NCBI GenBank assembly: GCA_034670405.1 | Contig: JAXDDX010000055.1 | Location: forward strand, 2,620,501-2,684,500 | Source: Hoplostethus atlanticus | Taxonomy: Eukaryota; Chordata; Actinopteri; Trachichthyiformes; Trachichthyidae | Length of the DNA: 64,000 nt | Direction of reading: 5' to 3' | In this document: positions 12,796 through 24,902 of the stretch, in pieces | Layout: each line of letters starts with the position of its first letter | Numbering within the stretch: position 1 is the stretch's first letter | Program-made: the position numbers and the translations under genes | The notes under the pieces: model-generated | What the model saw: only the letters and a program-made list of their open reading frames with translations | What the model was told of the DNA's origin: nothing | Database searches by the model: none

Positions 12796-15700
12796 CTTCC
12801 CCTCAGATGGAAGAACTGGTGGGTACGAGGGATCCTCACCCTAGCCATGATCTCCTTCTTCTTCCTCATCATCTACCTGGGCCCCATAGTGCTCATGATG
12901 ATTGTGAGTACAGAGATCACTACATTACCAAGAGCCTAAATTGAAAAGGTGATCGCAGGAGAGACATTTTGGAGCGTGCTCTGCGAAAAAGGATTCACAC
13001 AGCTATCAGATATCACACAATCCTGTTAGCTTGAGGGAGTTGAATTCTGATGGTCCACGCTGCAAAAGCTGTCCACCTAAAGAAGTCATTTAGTCTCACA
13101 TTGAATCTTCACATTTTTCTTAAAAGTGGAGAAAAAGCTCCGCAAACGAGATGAGAGAATTTCACTTGCTTCCAGTGCAGTTTCACTTGTATTGACAATT
13201 TTCTTGAAATACGTCAATACGAAACAGTTTCACAGTAGAAATCCATAGAAATGTGCATTCATTGGACCCAGGCTCATTAATACATGCTGGATTGCTACTC
13301 TTGTCAAGTTGGGATCCACTAGCAACAGGCCTGTGGTCCAATTTGTGTCACTGGGACACTAGGACATAGGACACAGCTACGGTTTGATGCTCCAGTTTCT
13401 GTATTCTCATTGGCTGGGGATGTGTGTGATGTGTGTCTCCCTGTACAGGTACTCTGTGTTCAAATCAAGTGCTTCCAAGAGATCATCACCATCGGCTACA
13501 GCGTGTACCACTCCTACCACCTGCCCTGGTTCAGAACGTTGAGCTGGTGAGGACACACACACACACACACAATAAATGAATGAGGAAAAACTGATGTCAA
13601 AGAGGTGTCATCTTGGATACAGGTGTCATGATAGTAGCTTATATCCTCGTTTGCTACTTTCTTATTCTGTTGTCTTATGTGTTATTTTATTGCAGACTTG
13701 CTGAGGTTTGTTTGGTGCCCTGAATCCACCGTCCTGCTTACATTATTAAGCATAGAGTGGTGCAGGGATGACGTATTTTTGTAGGCCAACCCGGAAATTA
13801 GCATCGCCCTGGTTCCCTTGACAAAAAGCCAATGGGATTTTTGCATTGGATTTTGGATTATTGCAGAAAATAAGCTCTGTGGCAAACAAAAGTTTATGAT
13901 ACTTACACGTTTTGTTCAGCAAGATAATGAACACCACTATTATGATTTTTGAAGCGTAAATGCAATCGCCAGAAGTAAAAAGCTAACGTTAGGCTATAAA
14001 CAAACTACACCACGGTCGCATGACTTCAGCGTCACCACCACTAAAAATACTATAAACTGATAAATCTACAAGTTGGAAAGTTTGAGTTAGAATAGTTTGG
14101 AAGGCGAGTATAAACACAACTAGAGGCTGTGAAGGCGGACTAGTGAGTAGATGAGTTACCGTGTTCGGCGTGATGGCGTTTAATGTCCCCGACAACCTGT
14201 AGTCTCATTTAGCCACTTGTTAGCAACCGCCTGTTTTAAGACACGTAAAAGCTTCAAAATTCACGAGTGGGGTATTTACTGACGTATTTTATGTCGTACA
14301 ACAAACCGTGCTTGTGTTAACCACAGACCTTATTTCAGGCATCTAACCAAAAAACAATTTAAAAACAAAACATAGACTTCGAGACGAGGGAACTGGCACT
14401 GGAAAATGCTAACTCCCTTCTGGGGTTTAGGACTCATTCTTGCACCACTCTATTAGAAAATATTAGCAATAACGAAATCAATGATCACTTCTGTTGCTAA
14501 ATAGAAAGTGGCCAGTTTGATTTTAGCACTAGTGGTGTGCAGATATCTAGTGTAATAGTCCAGTAGTCTCTTGACATTCCCTATGCCGTGAGTCGGAAAA
14601 AACCGGTTGAAAAACTACCATGCCATGTTCAATTAGCCATTTTCAACTGTTTTTCTAACATTTATCCAGAGAAGGTTAGCTGAGCACCATGCTCTTTTTT
14701 TTTTTTTCCAACTGCCGCTCAACCTTAGCAGTGGCCTCCCGTCAAGTACAACCTGGTTTTTCTGCAGACATACCGCATGCAGAGTCCAACTGCGTAGCTA
14801 CTTCTGGAACTGTGAGATATGTAGATTTGCTCCAACAACCCTTGCCCCCCCCCCCCGATCACAGGTACTTCCTGCTGTGCGTGAACTACTTCTTCTATGG
14901 TGAGACGGTGACGGATTGCTTCTTCACTTTGGTGCAAAGGGAGGAGCCGCTTCGCATCCTCAGCAAATACCACCGCTTCATCTCCTTCGCCCTCTACCTC
15001 ACAGGTACAAACACAGCGAGTTTGAATGAGAGGTGTCTGCTGTGTCTCTTAAATGAACAACTGACAAGGGAAAGAGCACTATTTATAAAAGATTTTCCAC
15101 CATTATTTTTGTAAATGTGCCACGAAAGGCAAATATTTATTAATTCAGTTAATTTAATATTGATTCATTTTACGTTAGTAACAGCCCTGTAAGATGCTGG
15201 ACCTGCTCACTTCATGTGCGTCAGCTAAATGGCTAAATGATCAAGTCATTTTGTTACCCACACATTTATATATTGCAGTTTGTCTGTTAGTTGTTCAGCG
15301 GTGTAGGATGATAGTTGACGCCAGACAGGATGTTGCGAGGAAGGAAGCACACGTTTCTGCGTCTTTCCTCTCCCCTTCAAGGTGAAGAGAAAACCCGATT
15401 GGCCCATCTCTCACACGCAGTCTTCGGTTTGCACTTCTAAATTTAGAGAGGGGAGGGGGGCGGGGTGCTCATCTTCTGGCAAATGGACGCTTTTAATCTA
15501 ATGGAGCCGTCCCTTCTAGTGCCAGAAAACGGGTGAGGAAAAAGCTGCAGTCTTGTTTCCAGAACTCCCTCTCCGAGCCCTAGATGTCACGCGGGACCTG
15601 GGAAAGAGTAGATGGCAGTTTTCAAGTGATCAGCACCCTAGCTAATCAGATTATTATCCCATTGGTGCCACATGATCTGATTTGTTGGATCTGATAAATG

Positions 15701-18700
15701 CACTACACTGTCTGAATTACTCCCCGCTCTGCAAGATCCTCGCCTCAGTCTTTCATATGAAACGGCCCCTACGATCCTGAGCTACTCGCTGCCCACTTGG
15801 TTATCTTCCATGTGGGTCAGTCTAATTTTAGTAAGCGTTTGCCTGAAGATGACCCCGATGATGATTTTAATTAACCTGCCTTTTACAGGAAAGACAGTTC
15901 TGATTACTTACCAAAGATCCCACACGCTGCTTGTCTCTGTGTTGCAGGTTTCTGCATGTTTGTGCTGAGCCTGGTGAAGAAGCACTACCGCCTTCAGTTT
16001 TACATGGTGAGTTTCTCTGCGTCTTCCCCGCGGCCCGCTCCCTAGGCTGCCGGATTATTGAGGAGGCTCACTCACACGCAGGCATTCGCGTAAATGGAGA
16101 ATTGGGCCAGAGATTCTAATACTATAAGGAGGTATAGCACTGGAGAACCAAGCCACAATGGTCCCAAACGTACTATATTGGATGTGTTAACCAGGAAACT
16201 TGGGCCACGCTCTAATACAGTACCATAAAAGGGAGTAACGCTTGCCGAACCAAGCACACTGATTCAAAATCTCCTGACTTGCTGAAACAGCTTAGTGTCA
16301 GGAATAGCAGTATAAACAACAATGTGACATCAAATGACCCGGCCTGCAGTAATACAATTTAAGATTTACACTGAAGGGTAAACAGGCTATAGTTCAACTC
16401 CCCCTGCTTAGTCAACATCTGAGCTCTGGGTGTAGGGCACAGCACTCAACTGGTGGCATTTCCATGACAATCACCAGAAAAAAGCGAGACCTTGCATGCG
16501 AGCAAGAGGACTGCCCATGCAAGGAAACCGTGCACACCGGTATTTCTCGCAAGTGTCATGACGGCTCTCACACCAGAGGGAACTTTGTGTTTGTGAGCAG
16601 TGTTGCAGCCTGCAAGCAGGAAAGCCATATTTGAGTGCGCACGCCACCTGCAGGAGCAAGCAAAGTCTCCAAGCCTTTATTCCTTGCTCAAGTTTGATTT
16701 TCATTTAGTTTTGTCGCTCAGGGCCGCCCCTATGGGCTCAGTGCTGGGCCATTGTGCCCATAAATTTCATTGACTACGGTAAAATCCTCACCCTTTTCTG
16801 AAACTGGGTTTTGACAACTGTGTTGAGGCTTCTACGCGGATTAAAAAGTAGATGAAGGGGTAGATTTTTTCTTTATTGGAAACAGTGGTTCTGTGCTAGA
16901 AGGGTACTACCATGTTTTCTGCTTCAGGGGCTAACATGCAGCCAATCACAACACAGTTGACAGTCACAAGATCTCACTTATTCTTTTCTTTTTTGTTTTG
17001 TCATGGAAATGTCTATTTGCTAAACCTCACACCAGCACATCCGCTCCATAGATAATGACTACTGAACTTGACATACCTAACATAATGTTGGATTTTCCAA
17101 GCAGATTGTGTGATTTGAACCGGTGACCTTTACGGCTACTGCTGCCGTGCTGCCTTTGTCTCACAGATCTTTATGTCTTTCTCTCACCAGTTCGGTTGGA
17201 CTCATGTGACTCTGCTGATCGTGGTGACCCAGTCTCACCTCATCATCCACAACCTGTTCGAGGGGATGATCTGGTAAGGAATCGGTCGCTTTATCTCCCT
17301 CTCCACTGCTTGACAGCACAATGAAAATGGCACCTCTCTCCGATAATGTCTACTCTGCGCCATAAAAATCGAATCGAATCACGTTGAGGCTGCTTATCAT
17401 CCCAAGCTTTGCGTGTGGGAGTCTTTACTCAGCTCTACAAAAACAAATGCACCGTGTACAGACCATTAACTAATGGAATTACATTTTCCATTTGCCTAGC
17501 AAAGCATGTGAAGCTGATGACATGCACATTATGGTTTTTAATAAGGTATTTGTTAGAGTGTGTCTTGTATCTCAAAGTGATTTGAGGTATAGGCTTCTGA
17601 TTAAAAACTCATTTTGTCTGAATAGGTTCATTGTGCCAATTTCCTGTGTGATCTGCAACGACATCATGGCCTACATGTTTGGCTTCTTCTTCGGCCGCAC
17701 CCCGCTGATCAAGGTTGGTTGTCTTGTCACTCGAATCCCCCATAAAGCCCACTCTTGATACATTCAAAAGGTATTGGTACCAAAGCTTTTTGCTTGTAAT
17801 ACTAATACTACCTTTAATAGCTTGAGTGTGTCACTTATATGGTATTCTATTGTACGCGGTGATACATTAATCAGAAATGAACCGTGTCCACACCCTGTGT
17901 CCTGTGCAGCTGTCACCTAAGAAGACATGGGAGGGCTTCATCGGTGGATTCTTCGCCACCATTGTGTTTGGTATCCTGGTAAGATATGAAGTCACTTTCA
18001 CTGCTCACATTATAGAGAACTGAATTCAACCTTATGTCTGGTCTAGTCCTAATGTTTTTCCACAGGTTTCAAATATGTCTTTTTTTGAGTCTCGTGGAGT
18101 ATTGTTTATTGCATTGTCTGTTTATGCCTGTTTATGGCTAATATGCTTGATTCAGCGAACGAGCAAGCGTTGCAGTTCACCTCGCTAGGTACTCAACGTT
18201 GACATCATTTTGATTTTAAAATTGAAAATCAATTTTGCCTTGTTTCCTTATTTGTTGCCCATTGATTTGCTGTTTTATTGGGGTGCAAGTATATTAGGCA
18301 TCAATTCTTAGAACTAGATTAACTATGGTTAGGGGTTGGATTTGATCTGCTGCTAGCTATTTCTGCACTCGATTACGACCTTACACTTCCTCCCCTAAAC
18401 AACACCGCACTACTGTGCTCCCTCCAAGCAAGTGCGCCCAGTAGTAAGGCGATGCGCTGTGAATGCAGAGTAACTCCTAACTCCTGTTTCTTCCCAGCTG
18501 TCCTACGTGATGTCAGGCTACCGCTACTTCGTGTGTCCGGTGGAGTTCAACAACGACTCCAACCGTTTCCAGGTGGACTGCGAGCCGCCGGAGCTGTTCC
18601 AGCTGCAGGACTACGCCCTGCCCGGCATCCTGGAGTCCCTCACTGGATGGGTGAGTCCGATCTATTTGTCTTTATATCTTCGGGTTAGGGCTGAATGATA

Positions 18701-20506
18701 TGTTCAATTTGATACGAGTATGAAAGAATGTAATATTTGTCTTGGAAAAAGTATGAAATTTTGTCAATGGAAAAACTTGCAACACCGTATCCTGCAGTCC
18801 TGCTGTCAATTTTCAACTGGTCGAATGTTGCTACAACTACGTTGAGCGTGAATGTTTTTGGTGTAATCCCCCTTTCCTTCTCTCCCTCCCCAGAGCACTG
18901 TGCGTCTCTATCCATTCCAGATCCACAGCATCGCTTTGTCCTCCTTTGCCTCCATCATGGGACCTTTTGGAGGGTTCTTTGCCAGTGGCTTCAAGAGGGC
19001 CTTCAAGATCAAGGTAGGGGCGCAGGGCAGCACTGATGACCTATGAACCTCGCTTTGTCCATGTACATGGCACGTCTCTGCACAAAATATATCTGTATAA
19101 ATTCAGTTGTGCATATTGTAACCATGGATAAAGTAGGCCTATATGTATATGTACATTTGTGTTACTTAATATTTAGCTGTTAACGTTGTGTCAACTTTGC
19201 TGAATTTATGTTCCCCACCTCACCAAGGCACATTCCTGTAACCGATCTTTGCCCTTTCAGGACTTTGCCAACACTATCCCGGGTCATGGTGGCATTATGG
19301 ATAGATTCGACTGCCAGTACCTCATGGCCACCTTTGTTAATGTCTACATCGCCAGCTTCATCAGGTAAGCAGTCAACCAGGGAAGGAAACTAACTCTTAA
19401 CCTGCAGGCCGCAGTGGCTGGTGCATCCCAAAATGCACCAACCAGTTTCACTATTTCAGAATAGCGTAGGACCTCCAAATAATGGTTGGTCACCCTCCAA
19501 AGTGGCTGGTACAAAACTGGGAGTAAAATAGTTATTTTGCAGTAGGAAGTTACTGCCTGAACAAAGAGAGGATACTGAGCTAGCCAAATTGAATGTTAAA
19601 ATGTCAACCAAAATATATCCAACTTAGATATGTACTCCAACTGACATAATGTCCATCAGTATTTGAATAGACTGAATTGGTTCAGACACAAAGGAGCACT
19701 GACTGTTTAACCTGTTGAACACCATGCGTGGCATCGTAGGCACAATGACTTATGGTTCTTGTAGTTCACTAACACGCTTTCGGTGCTTGACAGCAATACA
19801 TTTTTTATTTTTTATTTTTTTTTATATAAACGACACGATGGGAATTTAGTGCATCACAGCACCCAAAATAAGCCTAAGACAAAAATGTACTCGGGCCAGT
19901 ACATTTACCTGATTGGGTCATCCAAATATAATCAGTATGTGGGGAAACCTATAGTTGGAAGTTGAAGTGACTCTGGTGCGTGCTAAGCGCCTGTTGCCAC
20001 TAAAATAAATTGTCTTTGGCGCGTAAAACAATTCGGATCACCCGCCACACTGGCTGGCAACTGTTTGAGACAATAATATTTGAATGCCTTGGTAATATAT
20101 AGTCTTTGGTTCTCAAACTTTGTCCCCGCTGACCACTGTACACTCTCTTGAACCGTGAGCCAGTCAAATCAAACAGGCTCCTTACCGGCTGCCTGTTACG
20201 TCGCACTACACAAAGCGCTGGTCTCTTTCGTGGGGGTGATTTATTTGGCCGGTATACATTATTCTTGGCAGGTACATTTTCTTTGTAGTTTACCCGCCCT
20301 TGGTAGATGAGCCAAACAGTAAAATTCAGACGCTGCATGTGTTTTATTGTCTGTGTCCGTCTCCTCTCAGGGGCCCCAACCCCAGCAAGGTGATCCAGCA
20401 GCTCCTGGCCCTTCGCCCGGATCAGCAGCTCTATATCTTCAACTCCCTGAAGGCTCACCTGTTAGAGAAAGGCCTGCTGCCGGCGCTGGAGGAGGCCGCC
20501 GCTTAG
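6577..20506 (+). CDS. cds2: CDP-diacylglycerol synthase 2 (phosphatidate cytidylyltransferase), 13 coding exons
   Basis: Makes CDP-diacylglycerol from phosphatidic acid and CTP at the ER membrane, feeding phosphatidylinositol synthesis. Coding exons, all with GT-AG borders and consistent phase: 6577-6642, 11331-11473, 12807-12903, 13449-13546, 14865-15004, 15948-16006, 17191-17273, 17626-17713, 17910-17978, 18498-18650, 18894-19013, 19261-19364, 20371-20506. They join to 1356 nt, 451 aa (human CDS2 is 445). The start MTELRHRG and the motif [11 protein letters not shown] favour CDS2 over CDS1. Several hydrophobic segments begin at about residue 79. The family signature runs from about S363 to R387 and includes [10 protein letters not shown], with the conserved Lys-Asp pair at 372-373. 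The acidic, low-complexity N-terminus (about 1-60) faces the cytosol in the family. No frameshift or missing key residue was seen, so the gene looks functional. Confidence 0.95.
7775..7881. mobile_element. Short MITE with ~28-bp terminal inverted repeats
   Basis: A 107-bp foldback in cds2 intron 1. The left end ACGGAGCCCCTGAGTGGTCA is mirrored on the right by TGACCACCCAGGGGCTCCGT with few mismatches, and the match continues inward through CGTCATAT / ATATGATG. The loop is about 50 bases. I see no clear target-site duplication. It is non-coding and presumably mobilised in trans. Confidence 0.75.
9409..9503. repeat. (GT)n microsatellite, ~47 units
   Basis: An uninterrupted GT tract of about 95 bases in cds2 intron 1. 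The flanking open frames on both strands (poly-HT or poly-CV) are artefacts of this repeat. The length suggests it is highly polymorphic. Confidence 0.97.
10440..10790 (+). repeat. Dispersed repeat family A, copy 1
   Basis: It shares long near-identical strings with other places in this window, most clearly CACTGGTTGTCTATGGGAAG followed by CCTTAACCTGAAT and GATTCTAAT. Related copies lie at 29185-29515 (+), 30175-30395 (-), 34960-35275 (+) and 46590-46655 (-, fragment). It is non-coding and lies in cds2 intron 1. It ends with repeated ATATCGG/ATATTGG-like motifs. The class (SINE or MITE) is not resolved. Confidence 0.75.
11995..12345. repeat. Probable MITE-like interspersed repeat
   Basis: In cds2 intron 2. 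The phrase GGTGCTATAAAGAACCCTTT, with flanking TTCTA...AGAACC words, is typical of a common fish non-autonomous DNA repeat. Mirrored words (TTCTATGTACC and AGAACCACC) occur toward the two sides. Boundaries are approximate and I could not identify a target-site duplication. Confidence 0.4.
12505..12665 (-). repeat. tRNA-derived SINE-like fragment
   Basis: Read on the minus strand, the segment runs from a G-rich start through 'GGCTCGACTCCCCGTGAC' (box-B-like) to 'GTGTCTTTGAGCAAGAC', a core motif seen in many fish tRNA-derived SINEs. It lies in cds2 intron 2, shortly before exon 3. It is diverged and not full length. Confidence 0.5.
12754..12796. repeat. (TG)n(CG)n tract abutting the cds2 exon 3 acceptor
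   Basis: About 18 TG units run into GCGCGC and end only ten bases before the exon-3 boundary at 12807. The remaining pyrimidine tract is just TTCCCCTCAG. Alternating purine-pyrimidine DNA of this kind can adopt left-handed conformation, and length variation so close to an acceptor may affect splicing. Confidence 0.9.
13753..14453. mobile_element. Non-autonomous DNA transposon, ~0.7 kb
   Basis: In cds2 intron 4. The left end GAGTGGTGCAGGGA is mirrored by TGCACCACTC at the right end, and both ends are flanked by TA (a possible TA target duplication). There is no transposase frame between them. It is probably a deletion derivative of a larger fish DNA transposon; the family is not assigned. Terminal inverted repeats are short and imperfect, so boundaries are good to a few bases only. 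Confidence 0.6.
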
Positions 20507-23500
20507 AGCCGCCCGCACACCACGACGCCCCCGCCCACCCTGCCGGGGGGGATGGGATGAGAGAGGAGGGCAGCGCCCGAGGGGCCCCCAACCACCCCCC
20601 CCCTTGGAGCTCTGGCAGAACTTGCAGTGTTTGTGTGAGCATCCACATCCAATAGAAAAACGACAAAAAAAAACAGCCTTGGGTCATTCCATTTTGTTTG
20701 TGCGGGGGGGCGAGACAGTTGGGTGTGTTCGTATTTATGGGAATTACATTTCTTACGTCCGTGTTTTCAGGTTGAGTTGGTGAATTACTGTATTGTTACA
20801 TATTTTCCACAATAGCCAGCTTATATCTATTCACACTGTTGAACATAATGTGGGTCAGCTGTACATTTCTACCTGTATACCGGATACCCTCTATATACCT
20901 ATTAATGTGTGTGGATATTTTATGGTACATATTGTATTTTATTTTTGTTTTAATGCACTGCTCTCAACCACGTTTCTCACACTGTATTGTCACCTCTGCA
21001 AGCTCCACCCCCCCTGTTTTCAGTTTTAATGTCTTTGTTGTGATCGTTTCTATTTATACATAGATGGTTATGTTTTTACATTCGGTCTGTTCTATTATAT
21101 ATATATATATATTATATGTTGTCTTTGTGTGAATTCTATCACAGGAGAAATTCACCATTGGCATCTATTATGTGTGTGTGTTTCTCAGTGTTTCCTATGT
21201 GTTTTTGCTGCCATTCATCATGTAAAAGCCTTTCAATAATTTAGCTGACGGGGTGGGACCATAACACCATAAGGACGTCTGAAATTGTAGCAAAGCGCGA
21301 TTCAGGGGATTTGACAGGATTATTGAATGTGTCGGGAGAGAATCCAGGTCAAGGGTAAACTAGTTGCAGGAAAAGTTACATGTGGTGGTTATATGCTGCA
21401 AGGAGCAGTTTAGGGGTGCAGAATTGTCTCTTATTGTGAAATCAGTGGTTGCATTAACTAAGGCTAGGCCAACGGACTTAACATCAGTACTTGAAGCTGT
21501 TTCTTTGAAGTCGATACACTAAGTGTAAAAAAAAAAAAAAGGCTGTTTTACCCATGTCCTCTTTTTCTGCAACTCCCTGTCATCACTCTACTCAATAAGG
21601 GATCATCAAGGGATCACTTGGATTCATGTGGTCATGGAGAAAACTGAATATTTTGTGCAGGCCTGTGCAAAGCAACGGCATAGACCGTGATTTTATTGTA
21701 CTCTTTTACCTCTATTTAGTTGTTACAAGGCAAACCAGGGTGACAGGATCATTGTATTATGGCCTGTCTATGTAGTGTTAGACCATCCCTAACAGTACAT
21801 GCTAGGCAGGTGTTCACCATGACGGTTTCTACGTCGCCAAGTGTGTTGTAGGAACGCTGGGCAAATTGGACCTTTCTGGGCAATCAGATTTAAAGCGGTC
21901 ATGTTGAGAGATTTTCAGACAATAATTCTGGTGAAATTGTATGCTTTTTGGTGCCTTTGTGATATGAAGAAGGTTGGATAAAGGTTGAAACTTCTCCAGA
22001 GGCATGTTCATTTCTGATGGCTTGGTTACATCTATTTTTTTTTATTTTTTTTTTAATTGACATTGGACTGGCAGTATGTGCCAGCTAGACAGGAGGGGAT
22101 GTACTTGCATTCTGAGGCTGTGAAGAGGGTTGTAAAAGGTTGTAAAATATAGAAACATTTAGTAGAATTGCAACAGATCATGAAAGTTGCAAACGGCTTA
22201 TTTCCTCGTCTTAAATCATGTGAATATACCTAAAGTGTATATATGGAAAATTAATTCTGCATTGTGGCTTTAATCAAAACCAGGGTGCTCTAGAGAAATC
22301 AAGGCCTACAGTACAATACAGTTGGCGTCCAATGAGGTGTTTAATCAGATCATTCCGCTGCTTTATTAACCAATCAGATCAGTTTAAGGTGAAGGACATC
22401 TCCCAGCCAATCAGCCCTTTACATGACATCCATCCTTTACCTAAAATTATCCTGTACTAAGTGAATGTAACAGGAGAGAAACAGCAATATAAAAATAGAC
22501 AGCCACTGTAGCAGAGATGTGGAAGTCAGCAATGATGAATCATCATGTGATAATCTAATCATCAATTTATGAGTTTTTGTTCATAATCGGCAATGTATTC
22601 CTGCTTCCTGGAATAAATAACACGCGTTTGGCGGGTTTACTGCAGAATTTTAAGTCTTTGTCAGACCACAGTGTATTTCCACTGTGGGGATTTGTGTCAT
22701 GCATTTGAAGGGTTTTGTTCCAAAATGCTAAGTCATTTTTGGAAAAAATCTGCTGCCTGAAATTCGTCACTATTCTAAGAAAACAGCTAATTTTCTCCTC
22801 CAAAACAATCTATTTTGTAAGCAAAGGTCTTAAATGACTCATCTTTGAACAGGAACCCAGAATTTGCTTTTCTTCCGTTAGAGCAGTCACTTTTGTTGAG
22901 CAGGCCTCATGTTGTTCTCATTTTTGGAATGAAACCGTTTCATTCTGTGGAGAAATCATGTGAACCACGCATGGCTTCCCAATGGTTTCTCCCTCCATTC
23001 GAATGTCTACATGTCCATAATATTCCCACAGCACATATAGGTTACCTGACGGAGTCTCTCTGCAGTTTGACTTCGTGTGTGTTTGTGTTCAACCAGTCTT
23101 GTGCCGATCCTCAATACGATTAAGCTGTTACTTTAAACTTTGTTACTTACTGTATGTGAATCGCATATTTTCAAGAGTTATTATAATGTACATTTAAGAT
23201 GTTTAGACACATGTTGAGTGGTCTTCAGTATTTTCGGTTAGGCTATTTTACAGAATTTGTAAAGAATATTTAAAGTATTATATCCATGCCATATAAGAAA
23301 GGGTATTTACTCTCTCTGTGATTTCTAGTGCAGTTGGGTGTCTTCTAGGCTCTTCCTGGAAGAAGCTGTTCTCTGTGTCTTCTGTGTGCTAAATAGTTTC
23401 TAGAAAGCTACATGGGATTGATATCACACCAATTATTTTCCCCTAGCCTCAAAGGCATCTGATGGTGTCACCTCCCCTTCCCCCATCCCTGCAGCTGCAG

Positions 23501-24020
23501 TACTGCCAGTTTCCTGTCTGTGCTACGGATGACCACTAGAGGGAGCTGAAGCTCCTGCAGTGTGTTGAACCCAATGTTGCACTTAAAGCAGTAAGGTTTT
23601 TTACCCCTTTACCACTGCTGTTTCATACATTCCACCCCCCCAAAGAAAGGTTGAGAGGATCTACTTTCAGGGAGATTAGAGTGTAAGGGGCAAACTCATC
23701 GCCATCATCGAACTGTAACACCTCTGCCATTTTTTTTTTTACATAACAATGCCACTTTGCTGTGAGTCTCACCCAGCCAGGACTTCTATGGAATGTATGG
23801 GCAATTGTGCAACGTTGACTGTCCCACACAGACTTTTAGCTTTTTGTTGGTGGTAATAGATTCTCTTATGCAGTTACATTTTATTTTCATGATTACTGAC
23901 CGTGCAATGTTTTGTGTTGAGTTTGTACATTGGGTCTAAAGAAAAGTTGTACTCTTTTAATGCTGAAATGTGTTGTTTTTTTTGCCTCTTTTCGGAAATT
24001 AAACAGAAAAAACAAAAATG
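20507..24020 (+). other. cds2: Probable cds2 3' UTR
   Basis: Follows the TAG at 20504-20506. It contains no plausible exon and is rich in T and A runs. The best distal end is ATTAAA at 23998-24003, followed by a GT-rich element at about 24018-24042 that resembles a downstream cleavage element. CDS2 mRNAs in mammals have very long 3' UTRs, which is consistent. A shorter proximal form may exist. The extent is inferred, not observed. Confidence 0.5.
23998..24003 (+). terminator. cds2: Candidate cds2 polyadenylation signal (ATTAAA)
   Basis: ATTAAA variant hexamer, followed within about 25 bases by a (GT)n-rich stretch. It is the best placed signal before the next gene starts at 24.9 kb. Confidence 0.45.
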
Positions 24021-24771
24021 ATGTGGTTTGTGTGTGTGTGTGACTGGTTTCTTCCCCTCACCCGCCTCGTTCTTCTTCCCCATTTTGTCATCTAAAATAC
24101 ACACTGACACCGACATTGAAATGGTTTATCTTAGCGATTGCCAGCAGACTTTATTTGCATGGTATATGATGACAGATCCAACTACAAGGACGCATCGCGA
24201 CCAACTGTCATGTTGAATTACAGTAGCTTCGGTAAGGGTTGCGTGCTTGCTCCTGTATATTGGGAGTTGATGCTGTCAGCGTGGGGCATCGAACCAGCAA
24301 CTTCTGCATTTTAAAAGCATAGTCTGTGGTTATTTGAGGTTGGTTGAGTATGGATGACACACTGCAGTCTAACATGTCTCTAATATATCTTTATCATTGT
24401 CTTTGCTCTGAAGCAACTTGCTTCTGCTTAGGGAAGGAGTCAACCCAGACATGAAAACCACTTCCTGGTGAGAGAGATTGAAAAGAGGCCGTTTTTTTTT
24501 TTTTGTGTGTGAACGTTGATAATTTTTGAGAACTCATCACTGCATGAACCGCTGGAGCTACACTTTTTTTGTAGTGATTCAGCCTGGAGGGACCTTCCAT
24601 ACAACGCTCTGGCAGAGAGCCTGAACAAGTACGCACATGGCAGCAGGGGCAACGTGAAGAGACGTGTTGTGAAGAGAGAAGAAAGATCAACACACAGGAA
24701 GTAGGAAGTGTGATAAAAGAAAGGTTCTAGAGGCGTGTGACAGCCCGGAGAGGATCTGCGATATTGCGTAT

Positions 24772-24812
<41 letters not shown>

Positions 24813-24902
24813 TGTGCATGAATGTGTGTTTATGTGCGTGTGTCTTTGCAGCGTGTAACGTGTGTGATATGAAACACTGACCTGTCCCATGAAGCAAGGA
24901 CA
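24021..24902. promoter_or_regulatory. arhgap25: Intergenic stretch with arhgap25 promoter / 5' UTR
   Basis: About 880 bases between the probable cds2 end and the arhgap25 start. It holds a box-B-like SINE fragment on the minus strand near 24225-24305 (GGTTCGATGCCCC) and a (TG)n tract at 24775-24805. The transcription start is unknown. The 5' UTR probably begins somewhere in 24.4-24.9 kb. Confidence 0.4.

Noticed and set aside
20000-20458. 152-aa minus-strand frame
   Set aside because: Antisense to the last cds2 exon and its intron; a shadow frame.
24225-24305. tRNA gene on the minus strand
   Set aside because: Only a box-B-like GGTTCGATGCCCC is seen; no matching acceptor stem or box A, so treated as a SINE fragment.
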